Shown: positions 11,942 to 24,592 of the stretch, piece after piece | How positions within the stretch are numbered: position 1 is the stretch's first letter | Layout of the letters: every line of letters begins with the position of its first letter | NCBI RefSeq assembly: GCF_963583255.1 | Contig: NC_084808.1 | Coordinates: forward strand, 9,757,501-9,821,500 | From: Pyrus communis | Taxonomy: Eukaryota > Streptophyta > Magnoliopsida > Rosales > Rosaceae | DNA: 64,000 bases | Direction: 5' to 3' | Translations under genes and position numbers: made by a program | The notes under the pieces: model-generated | Seen by the model: the letters and a program-made list of their open reading frames with translations, nothing else | Database searches by the model: none | What the model was told of the DNA's origin: nothing

Positions 11942-12583
11942 TGTCACATCCCGGCCCGGGCGGGACCACTTCCCGGGTCCGCTCCACCACCGTAGCACGA
12001 TATTGTTCGCTTTGGGCCCCGACCACGCCCTCACGGTTTTGTTTTTGGGAACTCACGAGCAACTTCCCAGTGAGTCACCCATCATGGGATTGCTCTAGCC
12101 CCACTCTCGCTTAACTTCGGAGTTCTTACGGAACCCGAAGCCAGTGAGCTCCCAAAAGGCCTCGTGCTAGGTAGGGATGGGAATATACATTTAAGGATCA
12201 CTCCCCTGGGCGATGTGGGATGTCACAATCCACCCCCCTTAGGGGCCCGACGTCCTCGTCGGCACACACGCGGCCAGGGTTAGGCTCTGATACCAAATTG
12301 TCACATCCCGGCTCGAGCAGGACCACTTCCCGGGCCTGCTCCACCACCGTAGCACGATATTGTCCGCTTTGAGCCTAACCACGCCCTCACGGTTTTGTTT
12401 TTGGGAACTCACGAGCAACTTCCCAGTGGGTCACCCATCATGGGATTGCTCTAGCCCCCCTCTCGCTTAACTTCGGAGTTCCTACGGAACTCGAAGCCAG
12501 TGAGCTCCCAAAAGGCCTCGTGCTAGGTAGGGATGGGAATATACATTTAAGGATCACTCCCCTGGGCAATGTGGGATGTCACA
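11942..12583 (-). mobile_element. Cassandra TRIM retrotransposon, complete (642 bp)
   Basis: Two near-identical LTRs, 11942-12227 and 12299-12583, enclose a 71-bp centre. On the minus strand the element runs TGTGACATCCCACATCGCCC...GGGATGTGACA; the centre holds a PBS, TTGGTATCAGAGCC, matching the 3' end of initiator tRNA-Met, and a G-rich polypurine tract (CTAAGGGGGGTGG). Perfect 5-bp TSD AACAT (11937-11941, 12584-12588). Each LTR carries a 5S-rRNA-like block, the hallmark of Cassandra. Non-autonomous, no coding capacity. It sits inside the CACTA element. Confidence 0.95.
12050..12153 (-). other. 5S-rRNA-like domain in Cassandra LTR (copy 1, LTR a)
   Basis: Minus strand contains ACTCCGAAGTTAAGCGAGA, matching the 5S A-box region, then ATGGGTGACCCACTGGGAAGT, matching the 5S C-box, at the proper spacing. 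A second copy is in the other LTR at about 12406-12510. Known Cassandra LTRs are transcribed by Pol III from these boxes; it is not a functional ribosomal 5S gene. Confidence 0.88.
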
Positions 12584-12927
12584 AACATAGAGTCGGTTAA
12601 CACCGCCACTAAATGTACCTGATGTCGAATCAATTGAACCTAGCGTCACTAAAAATCGATACGACATCTGACTCAACTGACATCCCTCTTCCCAATACAT
12701 TCTCTTGTTGAGTACAATTGACACCACCTCTAACTGACATCCCTCTTCCCAAGTCATTGTCTCGTTGGCTATCACCGACGCCACGTCTAACACACCTAAG
12801 ATCCCTCTTCCCCATTCATTGTCCCGTCGGCTACAACCAACACCATCTCTGACATTCCTACAATTTCCAAGTGCAAAGCGAGCAGGAAAATTCCTGCCTA
12901 AATATTTCAAGACAGGAAACTAACTTT

Positions 12928-12942
<15 letters not shown>

Positions 12943-12979
<37 letters not shown>
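12943..12979. repeat. (TA)n microsatellite preceded by A-run
   Basis: Run of A (about 12928-12944) followed by about 17 TA units. Confidence 0.95.
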
Positions 12980-12982
<3 letters not shown>

Positions 12983-13674
12983 AACCCAAAGAAAAAAAAA
13001 ATCCTCAGCTGCTTTTTTTTGTGTATCCCATGTAACGTTTTAATATTTTAATAAATAAAATTTAACTTATATAAAAGATGCAATAAAAAAACAAAAATAT
13101 AATTTTATAATAAAAATGTCACCACACACGAATTGAAATATAGTCTAATTAACATAAATACTACAAATTTATCTAATTACTTAAAGTAAAATTTTTAAAT
13201 AAATAAACTTGTGTATTATACAATTTAAAAATTAAGAAATTTAGTGTTAGAAACCTGAATTAGGGAAGAACTCTGGCATTGATCAATTCTTTACGTACCC
13301 AACCAGCTCGAATAAAATCCCTACAAATTAAATTGTAAACAAAAATTAAACATAAGAGGAGAAAATAAAAATACTAGAAGCAAGAAAAACTTACTGTGAA
13401 GAAGGAAGAAATGACGATGAAAAAGAAGGAATAAATGAAGATGAAGAAGAAGAAATAAGAAAGACGCAAGAGAGGAAGAAGAAGACACGGTGCAGGATAT
13501 ATAAAGAACACCAACCTGTCGGCCATAATCGACACGAGGTTTTAAAATATTTAAAAATAATTATTATTGTCAGGTAGAAGCGACACGAGTCTCTTTTTAA
13601 CCGACATTAACTTTATGTCGGTTGAAAGTGACATGATTCTTTTTTTATACAACACCACCATTTAAAAAGATTAA

Positions 13675-13762
13675 AAATTATGTCGGTTATAAGCAACATA
13701 AACAATCTATGTCGGTTATAAGCGACATAGATAGTTTATGTCGGTTATAACCTACAGCAATT
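13675..13762. repeat. subterminal TGTCGGTTATAAGC(G/A)ACAT repeats of the CACTA element
   Basis: Three closely spaced copies of TGTCGGTTATAAGC or TGTCGGTTATAACC with CGACAT complements; single copies also occur near the left end (10607-10620 and 10695-10705). Such subterminal repeats are where En/Spm transposases bind (family knowledge). Confidence 0.7.
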
Positions 13763-13865
13763 CTAACACCATCTAAAATGGTTGTAGGAAATGTCTTATC
13801 CGCCACTATATTATATAAAACTGACACCAACGCCGACACAATAAGCTACTTTTGTAGTAGTGTGG

Positions 13866-14134
13866 TTTTGTGTTTGTAATCGCTTACTGGTTTTGTTATG
13901 AAATATTAGTATTATCTATGAACTTTGCCCATCTTATTTTGTAGACTGTTGTTTGCTATTGAAATTTTGCTCAATTGTATGTTTTTTAGGTTTAAATTTG
14001 TGCTAATAGTTTTTGGGCTCCGTCCACGGAGGAGAGTCTTCGGTTAATCTTTTTCCTTTCGTTGTATAATATTGTGGGTGAACTGTAGAACGTTGATTCA
14101 TTCATTCATTTCGTCATCCTTGTTTGGTTACAAT
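13866..14134. other. short spacer between CACTA and hAT elements
   Basis: Nothing recognisable apart from the 8-bp hAT target-site copy GTTACAAT at its end (14127-14134). Confidence 0.6.
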
Positions 14135-15055
14135 CAGGGCCGGCCCAAGCCCAGTGCAAGCAGGGCGACCATTCAGGGCCCAAAAAAATTAGGGGCATCA
14201 AAATTATTAGTGTGCATATTTATATACGTTTTCATAAGAGTATAAATTTATAAAATTTGGTTTAATTACAAAGAAATTTAACTAGAACCGGTGATTCTGT
14301 TGTTTGAAATTAATGAGCAGGTCTTTGGTTCAAAACACCATGTGTGCTTATTTAAATTCCAATTTTTACAAATTTCTTTTCATAACAGTATAAATTTATA
14401 AAATTTGACTAAGTACTTAGAAGTTTAATTAGAAGCAATGGTTTTTGTACTTAAAATTAACAAAAGGTCATAAGTTCGAAATGCTATGTGCATGTTTATT
14501 TTTTTTTAATTTTTACAAATTTTTGTTTGGTTGTTAATTTATTTTTAATTACTAGCTAGTAACTATGTGGGTTGCTATTTTTAAACATTTGTTCCAATTC
14601 AAATCTAATCTTCAACAAAGGGTAATGCGTAGACTAAATTTTTAGACCAAATTTGCAAATCATATGACGTGTCATCAAAAGGTATCATTTAGTGCCCATT
14701 CATTACTTATACATATCCCTAAAGGCTCGAAAATATCATTATTTTTTAGTCATATATTGAGGAGGTTAGTAAATAAGAAAAAACACCTCAAGATTTATAA
14801 AAAAACACTTTAAAAGTTCAGATGGAAGACAAAACTCATAATGTATCTACTTGTACACCTGAAGTTTTTTGGTTTCGTTCTCTCGATACAAAATAAATTA
14901 GTTTTTCCGTGTGTTCTAAAGTACTGAGTTTGACATGCTTTTCTAAATATAATTGTATCAATGTCTTATATGTAAAAACAAATAATTTTTTAGATGAAGT
15001 AAGGGCACATTTTTTTGGTTTCGTCCGGGCCTTAAAAATCTCTGGACCGGCCCTG
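14135..15055. mobile_element. non-autonomous hAT element (921 bp)
   Basis: Terminal inverted repeats CAGGGCCGGCCC (left) and GGACCGGCCCTG (right), flanked by a perfect 8-bp TSD GTTACAAT (14127-14134 and 15056-15063). An 8-bp TSD with a CAGGG terminus is diagnostic of hAT. The inside is AT-rich with no transposase; open frames inside are not supported. Confidence 0.93.
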
Positions 15056-15063
15056 GTTACAAT

Positions 15064-16423
15064 TCATTTGCTTTTTTTTTTATTCCTCCTTAAATTTACT
15101 GATGACTGAAACCTCATGAATTTCAACTAAAGAAAAGAAGAAACTGGATAGACCAAAATCGAGCTGTGTGCAATCTATAGTGACCAAAATCATATTATTG
15201 CCAAAAAACATTAATAACCAAATATACGAAATCTTGTTAAATCTCAAACTGACCTTCTAGCATTGTGATGTTAGACTGAACTCGATTATCTAAGTTAATA
15301 TTAAATCTTAGTCTAAAGAAACAAATTTGTTCAAGCAATTAAATCACAACCAAGACAACATATCAACTGATGCAATGCAATTGAAATTAAAAACAAAGAG
15401 TCTACAAACCTATAGACATGAACGATGATGGAGAAGCCATCCCAATCCTGTAACACATAAACTTTCTCCTCTCTTGCAAGTTATCGATACCCTGCCAAAC
15501 AATGGGTATTTGGTTCAATCAAGAGTAGTACTTGTGAGAGCAGTAGCCTGTGTTATATATATCAAAACAACTTGATTGCCCTATTACAATCTTATAAGGA
15601 ATTACTAAATTATAATCCTTATCCAAGCATGAGTTCTAGTCCAAGTAAATCATTGAGTTTTAGTCCTAAAACAATTAGAACAACTATAGCATTGTATTTT
15701 TCTTCATACCCCAAGTAAATCATTGAGTTTTAGTCTTAAAACAATTAGAACAACTCTAGCATTGTATTCTTCTCCATACCAATTTGAAACACTTAATGAT
15801 TGTTTCAAGACTATAAGAATCACTTGTACTCTAGCCCTTCCAAAAAAAGGTCATAAGGAAGAGGCCAAGTACATAATGGTAAATATATTGAGGAGGAGAA
15901 AGGAGTGACTATTGAGTATTAAGCACACGGTACAAGGTCACCCGAGTTTGTTTACCCTTACATGGGTTTAAGCAAGTTCAATAATTCCATAATAACTTTT
16001 ATTAATTAGGTTCTTATGTTCACTTGGATTTCCTTGCCATTTCGTATTTCCTATAACAAGTGAACGAAATAGAGAATGATGAATTTAAATATCGTTAGAA
16101 TATAGTCTGGCAGGAGACAAGAACCATATTAACATTATTCTTAACACAAATTTACAAAACATGCACACTATGATCGATGTCAACTAATTAATTATCATTC
16201 TTGCCTTTACCATTTTATGACCCCAGAAAAATTACCATACCCAGTTCCCTATTCGATAAAGCTATTTGAACACATCTATGAACCACATTGTAAATCACAT
16301 CAATAGAAGTATAACCCACTTGCTATTGTATTTGTGGTGTCATGATCTTCTATTACTGATGCAGTCCACAATAAGGTCAGTAAATATGATTTATATAGCA
16401 TTACTCCTCCCTATTATCCGTAA
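15064..16423. other. intergenic region downstream of the MYB gene
   Basis: No gene seen. Holds a local tandem duplication of about 70 bp (15643-15710 and 15713-15780) and, near the end, the MYB 3' UTR region. Confidence 0.5.
15643..15780. repeat. tandem duplication, about 70-bp unit
   Basis: CAAGTAAATCATTGAGTTTTAG...CATACC occurs twice in a row with a few substitutions. Confidence 0.85.
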
Positions 16424-17962
16424 CTACATGTTGTAACCTAATTCATAGTCTTGAAACACCCCTTGGGAGTGAAGAATAGAAGTAGAATCCCAGGAGTCTG
16501 AAGAGGCAGATTTGGCGTCAAACTCGTTAGCCCACCACACCAAGCTGTCCTTGGAGACATTCATTTCTTTGAAACAATCAAATTCAGCCATTTGATCATG
16601 TTCTTGTTGTGCTGTGAAACCAACACATTTATTGTTATCGGTGTCACCAAATGCACCGTGGAAGCTTAAATTAACCTGGTGATGAGGGCCATGAGTTCCG
16701 ACGCTGTTTGACTGCTCTACATTATCAGCTTTCGCCGCCACAATAGTTGAGTCCACTTGATTGCTTGTGGAGATGCAAGCATGATAGCGGGTGTCCGAGG
16801 GTGACATGCCATTCAAAGGATTCTCCAGCTCATCCATACTTTTTTGATTGCATAATTTTGCATATTCCTCTTGAATTAAGATAGACGCAGAAGTGGGCTC
16901 CACTTGCTCGTAGACATCATTGATATTACCCTTTTGCCCTTGAACTGGCTGAAGAGGAGTTGTGAGAGCATGGTGGTGCATCATAGGGTTATTATCATTC
17001 ATGGAACGGAGGGTCTGGATCATCTTTTCTTGCAAAGGGTGCAACTTGGGCCACAGTGCAGGGTGGTTGTAGAAAGAAAAAGGGTTCTGAAGGCTTTGAA
17101 GCTGCATATGGAGTTGAAGTCTTTCAAGGGCAGAGCTGCTTAAGGCCTGTGCATCGTCGGCATCCTTGAGCTGATGATCCTGACTCTGATCAGAGGGAGA
17201 TCGATTGATATTGGATTGTTTACGCATTCCGAGTAACTTTTTCTTCAATCGAGTATTCCAGTAGTTCTTTATATCATTATCAGTTCTTCCAGGCAACTGG
17301 GCAGCAATAATAGACCACCTAAAAGTAAAGGATCGAATATCAACATATTAGACTCCAACAACAAGAAACTCAGAAAACCCTAGGATGGTGGATCAATGAT
17401 ATATATTATTGAACTATTTGATGCGATATACCCTTGCTACCTTGGAGACTTGGAGTATAATCAATTATTTGTATTGGGAAAGTATCTTGGACAAGGAAAA
17501 AGGGACAACATGTTGAAGTTAAATTTCTTGGGTGATATTAAATTTTACCTGCTACCAATACTTATATAGAGGCTGCAGATGATGTTGTCTTCTTTTTCTG
17601 AGAATCCACCATGCTTGATGTTGGGCCTCAAGTAGTTGAGCCATCTCAGCCTGCAACTTTTTCCACATCTTTTGAGCCCTGCAAAAGGTCAAATCAGATC
17701 AAGCTTTGAAATATGTGTACAACTTTCCAAACCAAAATCATAATATCCCTAAGAACAAATTATCATGCAGATGCGCATATATATCAAGAGAGTGTGTCAA
17801 CAATTGAGTCAGTTTTGTGTTCTTACCAATTTTCTGAGGAAGAGCAATCCAGTTGCCACCAGTACCATTCTCTTCAATATAGGCCTTAAGTCTAGCATCC
17901 TCTTCAGGTGACCATGGTCCCTTCTTGACATTGGCCTTGTCACAGCACGGAGCTCGTCCCAT
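16424..17962 (-). CDS. R2R3-MYB transcription factor, RAX/MYB36-like (subgroup 14)
   Basis: Three exons: 17827-17962, 17549-17678 and 16424-17318; introns have GT...AG ends and phases 1 and 2, the usual R2R3-MYB pattern. The spliced frame is 386 residues with no stop. The N-terminus [23 protein letters not shown] opens R2 (about residues 14-61, with the regular Trp spacing); R3 follows (about 67-112) with [55 protein letters not shown] and NIKHGGFS are typical of the RAX1-3/MYB36/MYB68/MYB87 clade, whose members act in axillary meristem formation or endodermal Casparian-strip development; which role applies here cannot be told. The long C-terminal region is Gln/His/Ser-rich and acidic toward the end ([11 protein letters not shown]). 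The start was chosen at MGRAPCC because an upstream in-frame Met would add a tail not found in this family. Nuclear, DNA-binding. Confidence 0.95.
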
Positions 17963-18073
17963 CTCGATTGATCTTTTCTCTCTTTTTTTTTCCTTTTCAG
18001 GATCTTCAAGGAGAGTGACTACCAAAAGAATGCTGTCGAGATTGTTAGGAAAAATTGGGAAAGGAAGACAAAG

Positions 18074-18080
18074 ATTTATA
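18074..18080 (-). promoter_or_regulatory. putative TATA box of the MYB gene
   Basis: Minus strand CTATAAATC about 112 bp before the ATG, in a good position for a plant core promoter; a CT-repeat (18183-18200) lies further upstream. Confidence 0.5.
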
Positions 18081-18494
18081 GGTAGGAAAAATGGATGATG
18101 TGATACTCATGAGGACAGAAAAGTCTTCTCATCCCCCTCCTCAGTATTCAACCCAATTTTCTTCTCCGGGATTTGATCAAGGTCTCTCTCTCTCTCTCTT
18201 ACTTTTTTGGATTAGTTCGATCGTATATAATTAACAATGCATGCAACATGACAAAGTACGGCACAGATTTCTTCTTTTGCAATATTAAATCAAATTACTT
18301 TTTTTTGTTTTAGTAGTTTATTATTTGAATCTGATTAGTACAGGGTATCGGTTAGAAGAAGCCTCCATGCTCTTAGTTTGTAATTATTATTCTTAAAAGG
18401 TTTTTTAGTCAAAATGGTTTTAGAAATTTACATAACACATTACTTTAGTCCCTGAAATTAAAAATCAATAGAAATGATCATTGAGATTGTTCAC

Positions 18495-19952
18495 TGATAG
18501 GGATTTTACCACCTGCAAAAGTAGGGATAAAAACACTTAAAAAATACTTACAACAGAACAAGGTAGTTGTAGTATAAACGGCTTAAGCAAGGTCGTTTTC
18601 CCCATGGATTGAATGAATAATTTGTATTTAAACTAATTCTTAATTAACTAATTGAAAACAAAGATTGGAAAAAGTTAATTTTGAATTTAAAAATAATAAA
18701 GACGAATTTAATTAAAATGATTAAAGAGATTAACAGTAAAGAAAACAAAAGAAAATAGTTTTGAAAACCAAATTGTAAAAACCTAGGGTTTCGCCGTCCC
18801 CTTAACAATCCTATGTAGATTTATCAATTACTTATGAATTACCCATGCAACTTTGAAGGTTAGGTTTTCCTAATACATATTCTACTCGTGGTATTCAAGC
18901 TAGAATGTATATCAAACATGCAATCCATTCATGGTATTCAGATCAAATATAAACATGCATGACTCATTACGCTTTGTGAAAACCCTTTGAAAAACCATGC
19001 AACCCCTAAGACGTGGTATTCATCTTAGGTGAAATTACAACTATCAATCACAGGAAGCAATGCTCAATTCCTCGGTGGTATTCCGACCGAATTGCATCCG
19101 ATTACTTATCTAAACATCATAATGGTAGCTAAGAATTAAGATATAGAGACAGTTTAAAGCACAATGATTAATAATTCAAAGCATGCATGCATAATATGAT
19201 AAGCAATTAAATAAAAACTACATATTCATGTTAAGGCTTAAAGCATCGCCCGAGCAAACAAAAATTAGTTACGAACAACCATAAAACAAAAGGAATTTAT
19301 TGAAATAGAAAAATGATAGAAAACACCTTCAAAATACAAAGCGTCAAAGCCTAGCTAAATTATCCACATATGTTCCCCCCTCTAACGTAATGGCTAAAAA
19401 GTCTTATTTATACTACTAGAAAATAAAACCCTACCTTGAAAAGGTCTTAGAATAAAACTAGGAAACATAATTAAATGATAAAACAGAAAATAAAAGGTTT
19501 CCTATTTGAACTAGAATTCGGAGTTCATTAGTCTTTTGACCGACCAAATCAACTCTGATTTGGTCCCAAAGCTCTCTTTTGAAAGTTGAAGATGTCCCCT
19601 ACAAATCCTCAGAAGGAATCTTCCTCAAAATACTCCATCTTGACCTCCAAAATACCCAAGACGTTCAGAAACGTCAATCTGGGAAAACTACGCGCTGGAC
19701 CTTTATTTCATCGCCACGGTCAAACGGCTTGGTAGAAAAATCAGGAATTTTGATACAATCATCTTGAAAGGCACACGAACATCTGCCAATTGGAATCACT
19801 CCAAAATTCATCCATTTGATCACTTTTTGATCCAGAGGAAGTCGAATGTCCTACATTGAAAATATAATCCAAAGTATCAAAATTCTACCAAAATAACCAA
19901 TAAATCAATACTAATATTAGGGTAAAATATATGGTATAATATAGACTCATCA
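18495..19952 (-). mobile_element. solo LTR, minus orientation (1458 bp)
   Basis: On the minus strand it runs TGATGAGTCTATATTATACC...GGTGGTAAAATCCCTATCA, with TG...CA ends. The flanks TTCAC (18490-18494) and TCCAC (19953-19957) are a 5-bp TSD with one change. Removing the LTR and one TSD copy joins the flanks into one continuous phrase (GAGATTGTTCAC-CATCCATTATTTTGGTCATTCC). No internal retrotransposon DNA is present. Family is not identified beyond LTR retrotransposon. Confidence 0.78.
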
Positions 19953-19957
19953 TCCAC

Positions 19958-20535
19958 CATCCATTATTTTGGTCATTCCATTAAAAACTTCATTAAGTGT
20001 CCCGAAGCTATTGGCCGGAAGTTTGGGCAATTTTCAAAGCTTCGTAACTCAATCGTTTTTTAACCAAATTCGACCCATTATATTTCAAAATGAAGATATG
20101 AAAGTGTAGAACAAGATTATACCTATTTGGAAGCCCAATGGTTGCCGGAGATGGCCGAAAAATAGCCGTGACTGGTCCACGAAAACTGAAAAACTCGCCG
20201 GAAACTAGGTAAACTTTAAACGTTCATAACTTCTTCAATACTCAACGAAAACAAGTGACTAAAAAACAAAAATCATACTTCTCGACGAAACAAAGAGAAT
20301 GGTACCTTTTTCGACGGATAATTCGATGTGGCTTAGCTAGAAAAAGGCTCGAAAGTAGCTGTCTTTGAAATGTTCCATTCTTAAGCCACCCGAGAACCTA
20401 TAAACAGTCCTGTGTCTATATATTAGTTCTTTTTTCTTTTTCTTTTTTTTTGTTGTTTTCTTTTTTGGTTGTCTACCAGCGATGTTAGAGAGAGAGAGAG
20501 AATAGAACCTAGAAATTCAAACAACACATTTGTTG
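19958..20535. other. repeat-like DNA flanking the solo LTR
   Basis: Continues the pre-insertion repeat (phrases such as CGGAAACTAGGTAAACTTTAAACGTTCATAAC). No coding frame. A (GA)n run occurs at about 20490-20502. Confidence 0.4.
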
Positions 20536-21195
20536 TTTGGATACCTTAATAAAAAATAAATTACCGGTACCATTTAATTTCAACGTTAAAATATAATACA
20601 ATAGCATCCAAGTATTATATACTACCTTAACAGTATAATCGAAGTCCAATAGTAATATTAAATATAACGCTAAGATAATTATGCAACCTTAAAATGTAAA
20701 TTTGAACGATTACATTGTAACCTAAGGCCCACATCATAAGGAGTAATCTTGGTATAGTAATACCAACGTTATTTGGTGTAACTAAATATGATGCTAAGAT
20801 AATTATGTAACCTTAGTATATAAATTTGAACGGTTACGGTGTAACCTTACCTTAGACCTGGTGTGCTGACATCATGGTGTAACATGATTACGATGTTGTG
20901 TAAGTTCATAATGTTCACTAGCAATACTATGCATCTACTGTAATATTACATAAATGGTGTAATACTAAACGTTAATTTTATAATTCAATTATATTGAAGT
21001 ACAAAAACCTATCTTGACAATGTAATAAAACATCCATAATGTAACTAGTAAATATCAACCTTGTTATAGTAATAACCACATCATTCTTTATTATTAACTT
21101 GAACCTTATCGTTTTAATCTTGAAGTGTAATTTTGAACGATCATAGTGTGTCTTGAATGGTACCAATACTTTTTTTAATAAGGTACGGTAGTGAA
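20535..21195. repeat. MITE-like AT-rich unit with imperfect inverted ends and internal duplication
   Basis: Left TACCTTAATAAAAAATAAAT...GGTACCAT and the reverse complement of the right end TACCTTATTAAAAAAAGTATT...GGTACCAT match imperfectly over about 30 bp. Inside, a block containing ACGCTAAGATAATTATGCAAC (20668-20688) recurs as ATGCTAAGATAATTATGTAAC (20789-20809) with similar flanks. No target-site duplication was recognised, so class is open. Confidence 0.4.
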
Positions 21196-22794
21196 TAGGA
21201 AAACGCTGCCTGCAATTTTTTCAATTTAATATGACAGAATATAAAATTGTAAAGGTAATTGAGGGATTAAGCCCCATAAACACTGTGACTGAGCCGACTA
21301 TTATGACCTCAATTGAGTGTAACTTTAAAGAAACGATACCATGTTTTTTATTGGATGTTTCTTCTGAGGTGTCCAGGGTTTGTTGGATTACTATTCTTCC
21401 TTTGCAATGTCAAATGGTAGATTCAGATATTTCTTGTAATTAAAAACTTCTTCAACCAAAACTGCGTGATATATTCATAAATTTTGTTTAAACTCTCTTT
21501 CTATTGTATAACCAACAATATATATGGACTATGAGACTTGTAACTTAAGTGGTTGACAACATTTATTCTTGCATGTTCTGTGCTCAAATTTCTCTCTCAA
21601 TGTCACTCATATAAAATGAAAAAATAAAAAATTCCAATAATGCAGGGAAACTAAGGCCATAGCTCCGATACCATAATAAAACATATATATCTAATTTTGC
21701 GAGTAGCCACAAGAACTGTCATCTAGTGATATTTCTCTTCGACTACTTGAAAGTTGCTAGTAAGAGATCTCTTGTTCGACTCAGATGGATCGTGGATGAC
21801 AAGTCCAATACCTAATTATAATGACTAACTTACTGTACAACTTAGCCCAAATTCCCACCCTTTTTATAGTACATCATGCTTTTTAAGGAAAATAAAATAA
21901 AATCTGAGTATAAAATGCAAAAGGAATAGTTCATCTTATTGGTGTGTGTACTTCCTACACTATTTTTTGCCTGCCAAAATATATCTGCCATTCATGTTCT
22001 GTTTTCTGAACTATATCCAATTTGTCCATGTACGTATGATATTCTTTTTGGGAGCAAATGCTTTCAATGAATTTGAGAATACTGTACTATTATTTATGCA
22101 TTACTGCTGCTATATATCTGGTTCCCTCTTAATTTGCTAACAAATTGAAGATGCAATAGCAGGTGGAAGGTTCTAGAAAAAATTACTATGCATATATCTC
22201 TCCGCATCAATCTGTATCATAGTGATCAATTGAAGGGTTGAATTTGTATTCATGTCTATCTTTTACATGTTTCACAATTTTAGGCATTTCAAACTAGCTG
22301 GGTACCACACAGTAATCATAACAAACTGATTGGATTTAAAACTCTTGCCAAGGAAAGTAAGCAGTTGCATTTTCAGAGTGACAAAAAAAGCTCTAGCGCA
22401 TGATTATCTCTATCCCCTTCGACTTATAAGTGACAATTAGGGGTTTTCTTACAGTTGGTGTTGGAAAGTCCATGCCCTTAGACTAAAAATATATGCAATA
22501 TTAATTCTATATATTCTGAAGGCAATTACTTGTGTCATCTCCACCCAAACCTTACACACATATGCACAACTATACTGGCAAAAAGAAAAACTATTTGAAC
22601 TCAACAAGGATGAACTAATTGTGCCCAGTTGACCATACATAAATCCTACTTTTACAAATGAAAATTACAAGTAAGAGGAAAAAGTTTTCTTATAGCATTG
22701 ATCAAGTGAAACATTATGCTTGTCTATTTATTGCTTTTCATATTAGTTTTCACTATATAAGCACAAAAAAAATACTCAAACAAAACCTTAAGAT
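21196..22794. other. intergenic, no recognisable gene
   Basis: AT-rich DNA with short open frames only; none shows a domain, codon bias or splice context. Confidence 0.5.
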
Positions 22795-23145
22795 TGGAGA
22801 AAGTTGGGGTTCCACCATAAAACCAATTGAAAATATGGGGAGTAGCTTAAGCCTTATAAGCCCTTGCAAGGTTTTTTCCTTTTATCAATGTGGGAGTCTT
22901 TTACCTTCGCTTCCTCACACGCCCGCTCACGTATGGGGAATTTTCTAGCGAAACATGTGGACAACACAAACTAAGTGATGTGAAGCACATGTGGACCAAC
23001 CTACTCAGGTACCATGAAGAAAGTTGGGTTTCATCATAAATCAATTGGGAATATAAGGAGTAACCTAACCTCTTATAAGTGTCTTATAAGGGTTTTCTTT
23101 CATTGATGTGGAACTCTTTTATCTTCACATCCTTTCAAGATACAT
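22795..23145. repeat. two diverged direct copies of a repeat with a TGTGGGA-(C/G)TCTTT motif
   Basis: The block AAAGTTGGGGTTCCACCATAA...CAATGTGGGAGTCTTTTACCTTC (about 22799-22910) recurs as AAAGTTGGGTTTCATCATAA...TGATGTGGAACTCTTTTATCTTC (about 23020-23130). Similar phrases are common in plant dispersed repeats; class unknown. Confidence 0.6.
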
Positions 23146-24583
23146 GTTGATTAGAAGATGTACTATTTATATTAAAGAACAAGAGAAAAGGTACTGTTAC
23201 AATAAAAATAAAAGACCATACATGAAAAACTAAAAAAAGGGGTAGGGATTTCAACTCCTTTTAAAATAAATTCCACTGATTGACCTTTGCTACATACTTT
23301 AATGTGTTAATGACTTTTGTTAATCAAGTTTGAGAAAGAGGGAGGTCAAGAACCCCAACCACGTAGAAATAACAAGAGGAAACTATCAAATTCAAAAAGC
23401 AGTCCCTCAAAATATTAATTTCCTAACCACCAAATTGATGAACTCGGATTTCTTTGAGAGAAAGAAAACAAGTTTCTGCTTGTCTTTCTCCAGACTTTAG
23501 AATCTTTGTAATTTTATTCTCTACCAAAAACGAAATAATTAAATGAGAAATATAATTTAAAATAAGAATTAAAGGTTGCATTTCATCATCAAGAAGACCA
23601 ACCCTAAGGTGGATAAACATGGACTCGCTATGCTTAAACACATATATAATATGGTATCATTGTTTGGTGCTATCTAGCTTGCTAGGTATAGTTTCTACGG
23701 CTAGCTAGCTCCTTTTCTTTCTGTAAAGAAATTCTGAAATGAATTTGACAAGTTAGATTGACCTAAAAGTATTGTCCAGGATGGCTTGTTAATGGGAAGA
23801 GCCACCTTAACTTTTAGCACGCTTTGTGATCCTCATGCTCAATATGAGAGGGAAAAAAAACGTAAATACAATATCGAGCCGGAGTTTGGTAAACACAATT
23901 GTACATCTTGAAGCGTGCGAAGCCAGCCTCTTTTCCCTCCACTCCATATGGCGAAAATACATTCCCATTTTTTCTATCTACAGGTGCAAGAACGAGAGCA
24001 TAACCTAATCTCCGAATTCGATCGGCTCTAACAGAGTAACAATTGTGCAGACAACGCTCATCCACACATATGAATAGACTTTTGTTTGGGCAATGAAGAC
24101 ACTCTAATTGGGGTTCAGTTACCAATGTTCACGGTGTCCCACGGATTTGTCCCCCATGTATCGTGAAATAAATATATAGAAATTCAAGTTTATCCCTAAT
24201 TTTTTAAGAAGAAACTAGGTTTTAAACCCTTGTCAGCATTAATGTTCGTTAACTCAAATCTTATTTATTTTCAGTTTCTAAGCAAAGTAGTTTGACCTTT
24301 TTCACCTCAGATTTTTATAATAACTATTGTACATGTCAACAATTTTTATTTGGTTAAGAAAAGTACTTAGTCATTCCCTATTTTAGAGATTGCCCGTTGA
24401 AAAATTGTTTATAGTAGCTTTTTATAAATCTTGAACGACTTATTCCTAACTAACCAACAAGATTATTTCATTTCAATTTTTTTTTAAACAAGATTCATTC
24501 CCTATTTTATTGCCCATGGACCCATGTTACATATATCAAGCTTGTACCCACATTCTTTATCTCATGACTTATGTACCCATATA
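23146..24583. other. intergenic, no recognisable gene
   Basis: No coding or RNA feature supported. The longest open frame (minus, 23814-24125) has no recognisable domain. Confidence 0.5.
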
Positions 24584-24592
24584 TATTATTAA

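Larger units (their letters stand above)
10586..13862. mobile_element. non-autonomous CACTA (En/Spm) element
   Basis: Left end CCCTACTACAAAAT (10586), right end CTTTTGTAGTAGTG (to 13862): inverted termini of the CACTACTACAAAA type with one change at the left. Flanked by a 3-bp TSD, TGG (10583-10585 and 13863-13865), as expected for CACTA. Near both ends there are repeated ATGTCGGTTAT-A-GCGACAT motifs. No transposase is recognisable. Length without the inserted Cassandra is about 2.6 kb. Confidence 0.88.

Noticed and set aside
11731..12114. Open frames across 11.7-12.1 kb, plus strand and minus strand
   Set aside because: They run into the Cassandra LTR and its 5S-like block; low-complexity start, no domain.
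12050..12153. Genuine 5S rRNA gene
   Set aside because: Boxes match but the rest is diverged and the block sits inside TRIM LTRs with TSDs; it is Cassandra.
12554..12910. Minus-strand 118-codon frame
   Set aside because: Consists of CACTA-internal tandem phrases (CATCCCTCTTCCC...), starts at the Cassandra edge; no domain.
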